This document shows, in pieces, positions 42,424-55,321 of a DNA stretch of 64,000 bases. The stretch is from Sinohyriopsis cumingii (Eukaryota; Mollusca; Bivalvia; Unionida; Unionidae), in contig CM068838.1 of assembly GCA_028554795.2 (NCBI GenBank), forward strand, positions 94,405,974-94,469,973. The letters run 5' to 3'. Numbering within the stretch: position 1 is the stretch's first letter; each line of letters begins with the position of its first letter. Under the pieces are notes generated by a model. It did no database searches. It was given only the letters and a program-made list of their open reading frames with translations, and had not been told where the DNA came from. A program made the position numbers and the translations under genes.

Positions 42424-45400
42424 AATGATTATGTTGAATAGGGTGATATTCCTTTAGCCGCGACCTTATCGGCTCGGGCATTTCATGTGGTAACATTTGC
42501 TCTTAGTTCGAATCATGAACAAGAACTAACCACAGTGACACTCTTTTTGACTATGCATTTTCTTAAATTTAATCAAGGTGATAAAAGACAAACACTAGAT
42601 GCCTTACAGGAAGAAGAACCATATATCTCCATTTGTTTCAGTGGGCTACTGATTCACCTGATGCCACACTTGAGGGGAATTGTAATTCTTGAGGAATGGG
42701 GTCCTATTGAGGAAATGAAGGCCACCTGAGGTACCCAACGGTGATGAGTGGTCAGTAAACTATTAGATTGTTGTTGTATCGACAGTCATTTTTAGTCTAG
42801 CCCATGACCATTTTTATTTTCTATTCATTTGTATATCAGTAAAACGTATCACAAGTTTTTAAATGACCGAAAATTCAAAGTGTTGTTAAATTTTCTAGAT
42901 CCTGTCACACTTGTCACATGGTAGGAAAAGCCAGTCTGAAGATATCCAAAGCTCATAAAACAAGTATCCCTGCGTTAAAATGCAGTGTATATACTCTTGA
43001 GTGGGAAAAAAAGATTTAATATTGTGATATTATTATTTTACGAATATGTTTTCAGATATAACCATGTAAATTGTTCAATTCATTTAGTAGTACATGTCAT
43101 ACACAACATCTGAGCAAAGATGACATCGATTAGTGGTAGCACTGAAGTGATTAATCTTCGCAGTTTTTAAATCTTAACACCCTGGAACAGAACTTTTGTC
43201 TTGCAATATTAATTACATTTATCGTTGAATTATTGCATAACTCTTTCTTCTCTTTAGGGAGGAATGTGGAATGAGGTATCGATAATTTATAATATATTTG
43301 AATTAAGTCTTTTGGGGCTTCATGACGTAGAATTTCATTTAGGAATCAACGCTGGATGCAAATTTAATCATGGGCTATTTCGATTAATTAGGCAACACAA
43401 TATTTAATGGTGGTCAGGAAAAATCACATGATACTAGGAGTGCATTTATGCTGTAAATATATGATGCACGCCCTAGTTGTTGTTGATTAGCTCAATAAGT
43501 TGAGAAGGGCAGAACATGACAGTTCAATTATTTCACAGTCATATAACTTAAATGTTTTAGTTATTCGGATTTTGTTGACATGGTGTGCACTTAGATACTA
43601 GAATATAATTAAAGCACCACATTCGGATTCTTCAGTTGTCAACATATGTTGTGGGAGTCGTGAAGGGAAATCAGTATATAAATATATTAGAACTTTAGAC
43701 ATTAGCTTTGAATAGTTTCCGGAGTAATATGAAATTGATAGTATAATGAGTATAACTTAGGATAATATCCTATTAATGTAAACACTGCAAGTTAGTTGAA
43801 TGATTTCGCTTTATTGGATTTAATGTTTCTGGGGAAGAACATAAATTTTGGAAAATTGAATGCTTGTTGGGTTTTACCATGTCGTTTTACATCAATTAAT
43901 CCTCATTACGACTGGACGGAGAATGCTTTCCCTGGACGTATGCTTGATAATACTAGGCAGAATTAATATTTAATAGAAATAATACTATCACGCAGTTTAG
44001 AAAGTTTTTATTTGAACACTACGTAGATTGGAAACCTGGTGAGCAGGTCGACAGCATCCATCGCCATGTCTGCACGAACCAGTCCATATACAATCCTGGT
44101 CTAATGTTTTCTCATGTGGAGAAATAACAGAGCAAATATCACTAACAATCTGATAACAAAAATGAACCACCATCAAATGTACAAATTTGCAACTGCGTAC
44201 ATACACTACAACTGTGTACATACATTTCTGTCTCGCTGTGTCTATCTATATATGTCTGTCTTTGTCTCTTGCACACGCAAACCCTTTTAGGATTTTTATA
44301 GGTACAAACCGGCTCAAAAATATAATGACTAATTAACAGCTTACCTGCAATAGCAAAACACGCGACTTCCTTTTTGCGATGATAGAATTAGGCATGAAAA
44401 CTTTGTTTAAAACATTGATGGGTTAAGCAATTGCACAAGCTCACCAAGATTAAAGGTTTGCGGCTGTTCATGAATAGTCAATGAAAAAAGGTGTCCAGAA
44501 GCTATAATTAAAAGTAAATACACCATAAGTCCGTGTTTCCTGACTCTCCTCACCTTATTCGTGATATTTCGACTTTTATGTTGAGGCGTTGGATAAAAGT
44601 AACTTACCTATCGCAAAATTTGACATTCGCAGAGTAGTAGTTTACTAGTGGGACTATCAAACTTCGACTATGTTACAACGAGTGCTATCTGCTTGAAATC
44701 GATAGTAAAAAAAATGTTGTTGTCTACAAGACTGTGAGTATAATAATCGTTATGTACCTAATCCACTGACAGTCGAGACGAAACTAAAGATAATAATATT
44801 GGCATTTCTATTCACATGCCTAAGCAAATCTCACCACCTATATGTTAATAAATTCCGTGGTCCAATTGAGCTTGATATGAACAATAAACTCTCTTGCCAA
44901 TTATATTGTACAAAATAGGAAAATACTGAAATAAAGTCAGATACTCTTTGTAAACGAACAAAAAGAAAACCACAAAAGTTTCAAAATATTATTCAGAAAC
45001 GTTTAGTAATCGGTCGCTGTCGCAACAACCTAGAGAAAGTCAGATTCATCGAGAATAGAACACGCGTCGGTGATAGTTTTGTCCTATTACGTGACATGTG
45101 CTCTTTCATTGATGAATATGGCTTTGCCCGAAACCTTTACGTTTTACTAGATTACGGTAAGTACAGTCAACATATGTAACATCTCAACATCGACTCAGGT
45201 AATATACATTATGAGTATCATGCCTTGCTCGTCAAACAAAACAAAACTCTTATTTGCATACTTGGGTCGGTCACTGCTGTTATACTCATGTGACCAAGTC
45301 AGGCAGGGTGGAACCACTGATTGGTTAAGAAGGATCGGAAGGCAGGTAACCGCTGCTTACCTGAAATTTATACAGGAAAGTTGCCTAGGGAAATTAGAAT

Positions 45401-46270
45401 GGCCGTTGTAACCAGATGATCGTTGAAATCATATAACGGTTAGGACAGGCTTGACTGTATTGTGGATTTATGGTGAATATGCAAAGCGTATTGTAAACTA
45501 AACACATTTTGGCGCATAATGCCCCGGGCCGCTGACCTAACGGAGGAAAGGGGTATCGTTTTTTGTTTTGTTGTTGTTGTTGTGCTGATATGCTATACAT
45601 GGCGGCCAGTACAACAGGTCCAGGAAGAACCCGTCAATTTACCTGGGGCGGAAAGAATCATAATAAAAACAGTTAAAAATTTGACAAATGTGATGAAGAT
45701 GTACTAGGTATGACAAATAGGCAAAGAGGTAATATTTCTTTTGTGGCGTAACATATTAAAGAAACAATATTTGTACTTACTGAGTTGGACAGTATATAAT
45801 AGACATTGTTAGTTATATAGCTAATCTGCCCCAGGCGTTAGACATATTTATACAACAATAAATAAGATATTACTTGCAATATAATACAAAGTACTACTAT
45901 AATAATGTAATAATGGGTGGCGATCATGGTCAACCACCGCCTTTTTTTGGATTGTCTCCACACGAATGGCTGAAAAAGTTCGTAGATTATTATGAAGAAA
46001 TAACCGATGACACTGGTCAACAGTGAAATCATTACTGACTTGAAAAGGCCCTAATCTGTAGTATTTTGGTGTGCCGAACACGAATATAACCGTGAAAAAT
46101 TTGTATTGGCTCTCGTTTTGAAGATATTCATATACCTCATTTTCTATGTTTCACTGTGTAAATTTCTCCAGTAGGACTGCAGCAACATCCGGAATAATGA
46201 TGTAACATTGCATAATACCATCATGCTCACATCATCCACAGTTGATTGCATCATTTTCTGATGCAATGCA

Positions 46271-46390
46271 ATACTAATGCCATGCGGCTGCTGAAGTAAG
46301 TTGACGTCAGCAGTGTACTATACATGTGTAGGCCTATTATACTAATGCCAGGCGGCTGCTGAAGCTGACGTAAGCAGTGTACTATATAAA
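46271..46390 (+). promoter_or_regulatory. transposon promoter: duplicated CRE-containing element plus TATA
   Basis: A stretch of about 50 bp occurs twice (46271-46321 and 46339-46386), each with ATACTAATGCCA, GGCGGCTGCTGAAG and AGCAGTGTACTATA. The first contains a perfect TGACGTCA (46302-46309), the second TGACGTAA (46366-46373). TATATAAA at 46383-46390 follows, 115 nt before the ORF's ATG. This looks like a promoter with tandem activator sites. Confidence 0.6.
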
Positions 46391-46504
46391 GCCCAATCAG
46401 ATAGGTTCAGCATTTAAAATATTTTAGACGTTGTGCGAGACAGTTCAAGCTACTGTTACATAAAACTTATTATTTTATCCATTTACGTACAATAAAGAAC
46501 AGTA

Positions 46505-48190
46505 ATGCCTCGAAAGTGTGTTAATACCGCGGACAATTTTTGCTATATTTGTGGGGAAGTGACATTTGCCAACCAGAAGAAAAGTATCAATTCTCAAGTG
46601 AAGAAGGCATATCATCTTTACTTCGGATGCAAGGTTGGTGACCAAGACAAGCCTTGGGCTCCGCATATATGCTGTGCTACATGTACAACACAGCTTTCAC
46701 AGTGGTTGAATTGCAAAAGGTCATCAATGCCGTTTGCAGTCCCAATGGTGTGGAGAGAGCCAAGCAACCACCTAAATGACTGTTACTTCTGCTTGGTTCC
46801 TCCTCTTTCCGGCGGAATAACGAAGCGAAAGAAGTCGAGAATAGTCTACCCAAACATTCCGTCTGCATTGAGACCAGTTCCACATGGTGAGGGACTTCCT
46901 ATTCCAGAACCTCCAGCAGAATATTCTCTTGATTCATCTGACGAAGACCAAGGTGAGTCGACCTGTTCTTCTCCTGGTCCATCAGCATGCAGTGATCCAG
47001 ATTTTCACTGTGGTGCATCATCAACCCCACACAGAATAACACAGGAAGAACTAAATGACCTGATTCGTGATTTGGACTTATCAAAGAACAAGGCAGAATT
47101 GCTAGGATCAAGACTCCAACAATGGAATCTTCTAGAAGAAGATGTCACAATTACTGCATATCGAAAGCGCCACCAGCAATTGGAGCCTTTCTTCAGAAAG
47201 GAAAGTAATCTGATATTCTGTTCCGATATTGAGGGCCTCATGAATGCTTTAAAAATCACTCATGACCCACAAGAATGGAGACTATTTGTGGACTCTTCGA
47301 AACTGAGTCTCAAGGCTGTGCTTTTGCACAATGGAAACATTCTTCCATCTATTCCAGTAGCGTATGCTGTCCACATGAAAGAGACATACGATAACTTAAG
47401 GCAGCTACTGAATTCCATTGAGTATAACAAGTACAGCTGGCACCTCTGTGGTGATTTGAAGGTAGTTGCCCTTTTAATGGGACTGCAGCAAGGATATACA
47501 AAATACACGTGTTTCTTATGCGAGTGGGATAGCCGAGCAAGGGAAATGCACTACATGAGGAAGGAATGGACTCACAGGCAGAATGTAGCCATTGGAAAGA
47601 ATATCCAACACCCAGCTCTGGTTGAGGCTCAGAAAATCTTGCTACCACCCCTTCACATCAAACTAGGTTTGATGAAGAACTTCGTGAAAGCCATTGACCG
47701 GACTTTGCCAGCATTCCGATACCTGCATGAAAAATTCCCTCGACTCAGCGAAGCAAAGATTAAAGAGGGAGTTTTTGTGGGTCCTCAGATTCGAGAGCTT
47801 TTCAAAGATGACCGGTTCAACAACTTGCTGGAAGGTGACGCGAAACAAGCATGGAATGCTTTTCGCCTAGTTTCTACAAACTTCCTCGGAAATGTTAGGG
47901 CAGAAAACTATAAGGAACTAGTAGAAGACATGTTGATGAAGTATAAGAAACTTGGCTGCAATATGTCTCTAAAGCTTCACTTCCTTCATTCCCATTTGGA
48001 TTTCTTTCCTAGCAACTGTGGTATTGTTAGTGATGAACACGGCGAACGTTTTCATCAAGATATCGCAACAATGGAACAAAGATACCAGGGAAAATGGTCC
48101 ACTACAATGCTGGCTGACTACTGCTGGACACTCCTCAGAGATGCTCCCGAACAGCTGTACAAGAGACAGGCGAAGAAATCTAAGATGTAG
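46505..48190 (+). CDS. transposase-like protein, 561 aa, N-terminal Cys-rich finger
   Basis: A complete frame from ATG 46505, the only long ORF in the element. The N-terminus has paired cysteines (C13, C16, C42, C56, C57, C60) in a ZAD/THAP-like arrangement suited to DNA binding. An acidic/Ser-rich linker follows (about residues 140-180). The C-terminal two thirds match a large family common in arthropods and other invertebrates. Its hallmarks include CGDLKVVALL (C315, D317), a CFLCEWDSR finger, LPPLHIKLGLMKNFVKA, KIKEGVFVGPQIREL, and SDEHGERFHQD (D510, E511) near the end. Acidic residues in these blocks are plausible catalytic ones, but I cannot assign the DDE triad. No disruption is seen. 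Transposase identity rests on position, termini and length as well as these motifs. Confidence 0.8.
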   Translation: MPRKCVNTADNFCYICGEVTFANQKKSINSQVKKAYHLYFGCKVGDQDKPWAPHICCATCTTQLSQWLNCKRSSMPFAVPMVWREPSNHLNDCYFCLVPPLSGGITKRKKSRIVYPNIPSALRPVPHGEGLPIPEPPAEYSLDSSDEDQGESTCSSPGPSACSDPDFHCGASSTPHRITQEELNDLIRDLDLSKNKAELLGSRLQQWNLLEEDVTITAYRKRHQQLEPFFRKESNLIFCSDIEGLMNALKITHDPQEWRLFVDSSKLSLKAVLLHNGNILPSIPVAYAVHMKETYDNLRQLLNSIEYNKYSWHLCGDLKVVALLMGLQQGYTKYTCFLCEWDSRAREMHYMRKEWTHRQNVAIGKNIQHPALVEAQKILLPPLHIKLGLMKNFVKAIDRTLPAFRYLHEKFPRLSEAKIKEGVFVGPQIRELFKDDRFNNLLEGDAKQAWNAFRLVSTNFLGNVRAENYKELVEDMLMKYKKLGCNMSLKLHFLHSHLDFFPSNCGIVSDEHGERFHQDIATMEQRYQGKWSTTMLADYCWTLLRDAPEQLYKRQAKKSKM

Positions 48191-49447
48191 TCAATGACTT
48201 GATTTTTTATAGGTAGGCTATTACAGTTGACCTTTTACTATTGGAATGCATTTCGTTATGTAAACATTAATTTCTTGCAGATTACAAAAAAACTAGAGCC
48301 AATTTTGCAATTTGACTGTCATATTCGTGTTCAGCACATAAAAATTGATAAGAATTGACTAATTTTATTTCAGTAACATGACTTTTGTAAAAATTTGTTG
48401 TCCAGTGTGATCATAGAGCGCTTGGTCCAGAAGTAAGGGAGCTTAAGAAATTAATCAGACTACAACCGAATAAAGTTCAGTGTGAAATAATGGGCGATAT
48501 AATTTCAGAAACTCCTATCAATAGTTTTGGGAATTTATGGAGACCAAATGATTTGATAGTTGCAAGTAGAAAGATAGTTCGTGATACACTTCAACAACAA
48601 TTATTTATGTTACATATAGAAAAGTTTTCAAATCTACCCTTACGATTATTTTATCGACCGGTTCATACGCGACGACAGAATATCGACGTTGATATACCAG
48701 GATCGTCAGAGAAACAACATATTCTATTAAATGATATTGTCTTAGTTCCTGTCAGTGTTGTTGAGAGCTCGTTAACTATTGACAAAACTCCGTGGACGCT
48801 AGGATACGCAATGACGAATCATTCATCACAAGGATTAACCATCTCTGATTCAAATGTGTGGATCGTCGATGATCGTATCGGATGTTCGACTTTAGTTTAT
48901 CTCACAGTGTCTAGAGTTAGAAAATATCTCAGCTGCGGAGGGTTATTATAGACATCATAGAAACAATAAACAAACTGCTGGCAATAGCGATGATATAGTA
49001 GGAAAAAAATAGTTAGCTATAAATAACGTGAAGAATTTTTTTTTAACCCGACTTTGATCTTGACGCTGAATTTATCATGACATTAAAACAACAGTAAAAT
49101 AATCATTGTGCGAGCTGTAATACAGTAATGTTGTGGCAGTATTTAAATAATGATCCAAGACAATTTCCTGTAGACAGAATTAATAGTAAGTTTTTCATAC
49201 ACGTGAAAATGTGATGCTGACCTGTCTTGAATGTAACCGACATCGGGTTTAGGTGTTAACAAGTGAAGAGTCAAGGTCAAACTAATTTCTGAAAAAAAAT
49301 ATCAATTTCCTAGTAAACAAAATTACATTATTTTGACAAATCGAGACATTAAAAATAAAATGATTTTAAAACTTACAAATAATTAAGTTAAATCAAATAT
49401 AAATTAAATCAAATATACGTAACACTTTGTTGAACTGACATTGAACG

Positions 49448-49663
49448 CTAAATATCACGAGCTTTACCAATAAGTACACATTGTAATAATTGAATCCATC
49501 GCTCCCTTGGCCATTTGAAATTTTCAGCCACTTTTTCAAAATAAGGAAAATATTTGTCTACATCATTTTCCCTAAAAGGCGGCACTAACCTAATTTTATT
49601 TGCGACATCAAAACTTAAATTTCTACTTGGAGTGTGAATATGCTTTTCATTTGCTAGCTCCAT
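49448..49663 (-). pseudogene. Ty3/gypsy Gag-like fragment, unit 2
   Basis: Same 71-codon fragment as in unit 1, identical at the protein level, with the same terminal TAG and degraded coiled-coil-like sequence upstream on the same strand. Confidence 0.7.
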
Positions 49664-50487
49664 TTATTTTATTCTAAATTGATATTCCCGCTATTTCTCT
49701 CTTTCTTTCTTATCTAACTGTATTTGCATTTGTTCTTTGTTTCTCTTTCTTCTTTATCTAATTGCATCAATTTGTATTTAAACTACATTTGTCTTTCCTT
49801 CTGTTTTTCTTCTTTCTGTAGTTTCAGCATCCTTAAATCCAATTCCATCTTGTGTTTTATTCTAATTCCTTTACTTTTTTGACAGAGTCTGATACAAACT
49901 TACTGATCGGAACCAAACCACTTTTATCCAAAACATTCTTTTCTACCAAGTACTTTGTCCACACTATTTTTTCTTCCTTCACTTACGAAACCTTTACCTC
50001 AAAATTAATTCATGTTTTTCTTAAAGGTCTAATTGGTCCTGGATTGGACTTGAAAGAAAGGTTTGCAGTTTTGATGACATTTTAGAAAAAGCTTGCCGAT
50101 TTCACTTTGAATTTCAAAAACTAGGTGCATTCTAATTTCAATAGAAACAAAGATTTCTCAAATATTCTAACCAAAATTCAAAAATCGAGGACAAGCAATC
50201 CAATTTCTTATTATTTAAAGGTCGTGAAATAACAAGATTAATTGGAGCTCCTCTCTGAGCTTTAATTTCAATGAATATTTTCAGGCATTGAAATTATTTG
50301 AAATTATTTGAATGTTTTCGAAATTGTAATATTTCAAAGATATTGATATTTCAGAAGATTGATTTTTAAAATGTGGATTTCATTGTTTGAAATGTTATTA
50401 GAATCTGATATTTAGATTTCATTGCTGAGAAATGTAATTGTAAAATCAGCAAACATTTTACCATGTTAGCCAAATGAGAGAATTTAA

Positions 50488-50694
50488 CTTCCGAAACCAT
50501 TGAAAATAGGAGATGTGACTTATTTGCCTATTCTGGGTGTCCTTTTCTTACTAAATAATGACCTAGCTGAATATAAGTTAGGAGTAAATCTTAAGCCTTG
50601 TATCGATCGAAGAGTCGATCTTATCGAATTTGAAATCCCTGGTTTATATCCACATTGCGCAGTTACTGGAGCTGTGGCAAAACATGCTCTTTAG
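50488..50694 (+). pseudogene. Ty3/gypsy protease-region fragment, unit 2
   Basis: Same fragment as in unit 1, with the LLNNDLA and YPHCAVTGAVAKHAL blocks and the same flanking stops. Confidence 0.65.
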
Positions 50695-53600
50695 AATGAT
50701 TATGTTGAATAGGGTGATATTCCTTTAGCCGCGACCTTATCGGCTCGGGCATTTCATGTGGTAACATTTGCTCTTAGTTCGAATCATGAACAAGAACTAA
50801 CCACAGTGACACTCTTTTTGACTATGCATTTTCTTAAATTTAATCAAGGTGATAAAAGACAAACACTAGATGCCTTACAGGAAGAAGAACCATATATCTC
50901 CATTTGTTTCAGTGGGCTACTGATTCACCTGATGCCACACTTGAGGGGAATTGTAATTCTTGAGGAATGGGGTCCTATTGAGGAAATGAAGGCCACCTGA
51001 GGTACCCAACGGTGATGAGTGGTCAGTAAACTATTAGATTGTTGTTGTATCGACAGTCATTTTTAGTCTAGCCCATGACCATTTTTATTTTCTATTCATT
51101 TGTATATCAGTAAAACGTATCACAAGATTTTAAATGACCGAAAATTCAAAGTGTTGTTAAATTTTCTAGATCCTGTCACACTTGTCACATGGTAGGAAAA
51201 GCCAGTCTGAAGATATCCAAAGCTCATAAAACAAGTATCCCTGCGTTAAAATGCAGTGTATATACTCTTGAGTGGGAAAAAAAGATTTAATATTGTGATA
51301 TTATTATTTTACGAATATGTTTTCAGATATAACCATGTAAATTGTTCAATTCATTTAGTAGTACATGTCATACACAACATCTGAGCAAAGATGACATCGA
51401 TTAGTGGTAGCACTGAAGTGATTAATCTTCGCAGTTTTTAAATCTTAACACCCTGGAACAGAACTTTTGTCTTGCAATATTAATTACATTTATCGTTGAA
51501 TTATTGCATAACTCTTTCTTCTCTTTAGGGAGGAATGTGGAATGAGGTATCGATAATTTATAATATATTTGAATTAAGTCTTTTGGGGCTTCATGACGTA
51601 GAATCTCATTTAGGAATCAACGCTGGATGCAAATTTAATCATGAGCTATTTCGGTTAATTAGGCAACACAATATTTAATGGTGGTCAGGAAAAATCACAT
51701 GATACTAGGAGTGCATTTATGCTGTAAATATATGATGCACGCCCTAGTTGTTGTTGATTAGCTCAATAAGTTGAGAAGGGCAGAACATGACAGTTCAATT
51801 ATTTCACAGTCATATAACTTAAATGTTTTAGTTATTCGGATTTTGTTGACATGGTGTGCACTTAGATACTAGAATATAATTAAAGCACCACATTCGGATT
51901 CTTCAGTTGTCAACATATGTTGTGGGAGTCGTGAAGGGAAATCAGTATATAAATATATTAGAACTTTAGACATTAGCTTTGAATAGTTTCCGGAGTAATA
52001 TGAAATTGATAGTATAATGAGTATAACTTAGGATAATATCCTATTAATGTAAACACTGCAAGTTAGTTGAATGATTTCGCTTTATTGGATTTAATGTTTC
52101 TGGGGAAGAACATAACTTTTGGAAAATTGAATGCTTGTTGGGTTTTACCATGTCGTTTTACATCAATTAATCCTCATTACGACTGGACGGAGAATGCTTT
52201 CCCTGGACGTATGCTTGATAATACTAGGCAGAATTAATATTTAATAGAAATAATACTATCACGCAGTTTAGAAAGTTTTTATTTGAACACTACGTAGATT
52301 GGAAACCTGGTGAGCAGGTCGACAGCATCCATCGCCATGTCTGCACGAACCAGTCCATATACAATCCTGGTCTAATGTTTTCTCATGTGGAGAAATAACA
52401 GAGCAAATATCACTAACAATCTGATAACAAAAATGAACCACCATCAAATGTACAAATTTGCAACTGCGTACATACACTACAACTGTGTACATACATTTCT
52501 GTCTCGCTGTGTCTATCTATATATGTCTGTCTTTGTCTCTTGCACACGCAAACCCTTTTAGGATTTTTATAGGTACAAACCGGCTCAAAAATATAATGAC
52601 TAATTAACAGCTTACCTGCAATAGCAAAACACGCGACTTCCTTTTTGCGATGATAGAATTAGGCATGAAAACTTTGTTTAAAACATTGATGGGTTAAGCA
52701 ATTGCACAAGCTCACCAAGATTAAAGGTTTGCGGCTGTTCATGAATAGTCAATGGAAAAAGGTTTCCAGAAGCTATAATTAAAAGTAAATACACCATAAG
52801 TCCGTGTTTCCTGACTCTCCTCACCTTATTCGTGATATTTCGACTTTTATGTTGAGGCGTTGGATAAAAGTAACTTACCTATCGCAAAATTTGACATTCG
52901 CAGAGTAGTAGTTTACTAGTGGGACTATCAAACTTCGACTATGTTACAACGAGTGCTATCTGCTTGAAATCGATAGTAAAAAAAATGTTGTTGTCTACAA
53001 GACTGTGAGTATAATAATCGTTATGTACCTAATCCACTGACAGTCGAGACGAAACTAAAGATAATAATATTGGCATTTCTATTCACATGCCTAAGCAAAT
53101 CTCACCACCTATATGTTAATAAATTCCGTGGTCCAATTGAGCTTGATATGAACAATAAACTCTCTTACCAATTATATTGTACAAAATAGGAAAATACTGA
53201 AATAAAGTCAGATACTCTTTGTAAACGAACAAAAAGAAAACCACAAAAGTTTCAAAATATTATTCAGAAACAACGTTTAGTAATCGGTCGCTGTCGCAAC
53301 AACCTAGAGAAAGTCAGATTCATCGAGAATAGAACACGCGTCGGTGATAGTTTTGTCCTATTACGTGACATGTGCTCTTTCATTGATGAATATGGCTTTG
53401 CCCGAAACCTTTACGTTTTACTAGATTACGGTAAGTACAGTCAACATATGTAACATCTCAACATCGACTCAGGTAATATACATTATGAGTATCATGCCTT
53501 GCTCGTCAAACAAAACAAAACTTTTATTTGCATACTTGGGTAGGTCACTGCTGTTATACTCATGTGACCAAGTCAGGCAGGGTGGAACCACTGATTGGTT

Positions 53601-54186
53601 AAGAAGGATCGGAAGGCAGGTAACCGCTGCTTACCTGAAATTTATACAGGAAAGTTGCCTAGGGAAATTAGAATGGCCGTTGTAACCAGATGATCGTTGA
53701 AATCATATAACGGTTAGGACAGGCTTGACTGTATTGTGGATTTATGGTGAATATGCAAAGCGTATTGTAAACTAAACACATTTTGGCGCATAATGCCCCG
53801 GGCCGCTGACCTAACGGGGGAAAGGGGTATCGTTTTTTGTTTTGTTGTTGTTGTTGTGCTGATATGCTATACATGGCGGCCAGTACAACAGGTCCAGGAA
53901 GAACCCGTCAATTTACCTGGGGCGGAAAGAATCATAATAAAAACAGTTAAAAATTTGACAAATGTGATGAAGATGTACTAGGTATGACAAATAGGCAAAG
54001 AGGTAATATTTCTTTTGTGGCGTAACATATTAAAGAAACAATATTTGTACTTACTGAGTTGGACAGTATATAATAGACATTGTTAGTTATATAGCTAATC
54101 TGCCCCAGGCGTTAGACATATTTATACAACAATAAATAAGATATTACTTGCAACATAATACAAATTACTACTATAATAATGTAATA

Positions 54187-54825
54187 ATGGGTGGCGATCA
54201 TGGTCAACCACCGCCTTTTTTTGGATTGTCTCCACACGAATGGCTGAAAAAGTTCGTAGATTATTATGAAGAAATAACCGATGATCATAGAGCGCTTGGT
54301 CCAGAAGTAAGGGAGCTTAAGAAATTAATCAGACTACAACCGAATAAAGTTCAGTGTGAAATAATGGGCGATATAATTTCAGAAACTCCTATCAATAGTT
54401 TTGGGAATTTATGGAGACCAAATGATTTGATAGTTGCAAGTAGAAAGATAGTTCGTGATACACTTCAACAACAATTATTTATGTTACATATAGAAAAGTT
54501 TTCAAATCTACCCTTACGATTATTTTATCGACCGGTTCATACGCGACGACAGAATATCGACGTTGATATACCAGGATCGTCAGAGAAACAACATATTCTA
54601 TTAAATGATATTGTCTTAGTTCCTGTCAGTGTTGTTGAGAGCTCGTTAACTATTGACAAAACTCCGTGGACGCTAGGATACGCAATGACGAATCATTCAT
54701 CACAAGGATTAACCATCTCTGATTCAAATGTGTGGATCGTCGATGATCGTATCGGATGTTCGACTTTAGTTTATCTCACAGTGTCTAGAGTTAGAAAATA
54801 TCTCAGCTGCGGAGGGTTATTATAG
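54187..54825 (+). CDS. SF1 helicase C-terminal fragment, unit 3
   Basis: 212 codons, open, motifs III, V and VI as in unit 1. It carries INSFGN and CGGLL in place of the unit 1 variants, which look more family-like. N-terminal ATPase motifs are absent. Confidence 0.7.
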   Translation: MGGDHGQPPPFFGLSPHEWLKKFVDYYEEITDDHRALGPEVRELKKLIRLQPNKVQCEIMGDIISETPINSFGNLWRPNDLIVASRKIVRDTLQQQLFMLHIEKFSNLPLRLFYRPVHTRRQNIDVDIPGSSEKQHILLNDIVLVPVSVVESSLTIDKTPWTLGYAMTNHSSQGLTISDSNVWIVDDRIGCSTLVYLTVSRVRKYLSCGGLL

Positions 54826-55321
54826 ACATCATAGAAACAATAAACAAACTGCTGGCAATAGCGATGATATAGTAGGAAAAAAATAGTTAGCTATAAATAA
54901 CGTGAAGAATTTTTTTTTAACCCGACTTTGATCTTGACGCTGAATTTATCATGACATTAAAACAACAGTAAAATAATCATTGTGCGAGCTGTAATACAGT
55001 AATGTTGTGGCAGTATTTAAATAATGATCCAAGACAATTTCCTGTAGACAGAATTAATAGTAAGTTTTTCATACACGTGAAAATGTGATGCTGACCTGTC
55101 TTGAATGTAACCGACATCGGGTTTAGGTGTTAACAAGTGAAGAGTCAAGGTCAAACTAATTTCTGAAAAAAAATATCAATTTCCTAGTAAACAAAATTAC
55201 ATTATTTTGACAAATCGAGACATTAAAAATAAAATGATTTTAAAACTTACAAATAATTAAGTTAAATCAAATATAAATTAAATCAAATATACGTAACACT
55301 TTGTTGAACTGACATTGAACG

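Larger units (their letters stand above)
36783..42663. repeat. array unit 1
   Basis: The left edge copy. Its first 200 bp differ from other copies at many sites (for example the CACTTGAGGTGAATTTTT start, and extra CATTTGCAATGA near 36985), while later parts are almost identical. Gradients like this are usual at array edges, where homogenisation is weaker. Confidence 0.9.
46011..48407 (+). mobile_element. 2,397-bp DNA transposon, CMC (CACTA/Chapaev)-like termini
   Basis: The ends are CACTGGTCAA (46011-46020) and, in reverse complement, CACTGGACAA (48398-48407). Target duplication TGA lies at 46008-46010 and 48408-48410; unit 1 shows the empty site with a single TGA. Subterminal inverted repeats lie about 65-120 bp inside each end and share GAACACGAATAT and TTGGCTCT. 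A CACTG start and 3-bp duplication fit the CMC superfamily (EnSpm/CACTA, Chapaev3), though assignment by termini alone is tentative. With one intact ORF, matching ends and a clean duplication, the insertion looks young and possibly autonomous. Confidence 0.85.
45913..48951 (+). pseudogene. helicase C-terminal fragment, unit 2, split by transposon
   Basis: The frame from ATG 45913 is cut after 98 nt (46010) by the transposon and resumes at 48411, running to 48951. Without the insert it would match the other units, so the insertion postdates at least this copy's formation. An internal ATG (48490) leaves a 153-codon frame that keeps motifs V and VI only. Confidence 0.8.
42664..50933. repeat. array unit 2, interrupted by a DNA transposon
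   Basis: Same as other units but 2,400 bp longer because of the element at 46011-48407 and its 3-bp target duplication. Left of the insertion its private variants mostly match unit 1; right of it they match units 3 and 4. Confidence 0.9.
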
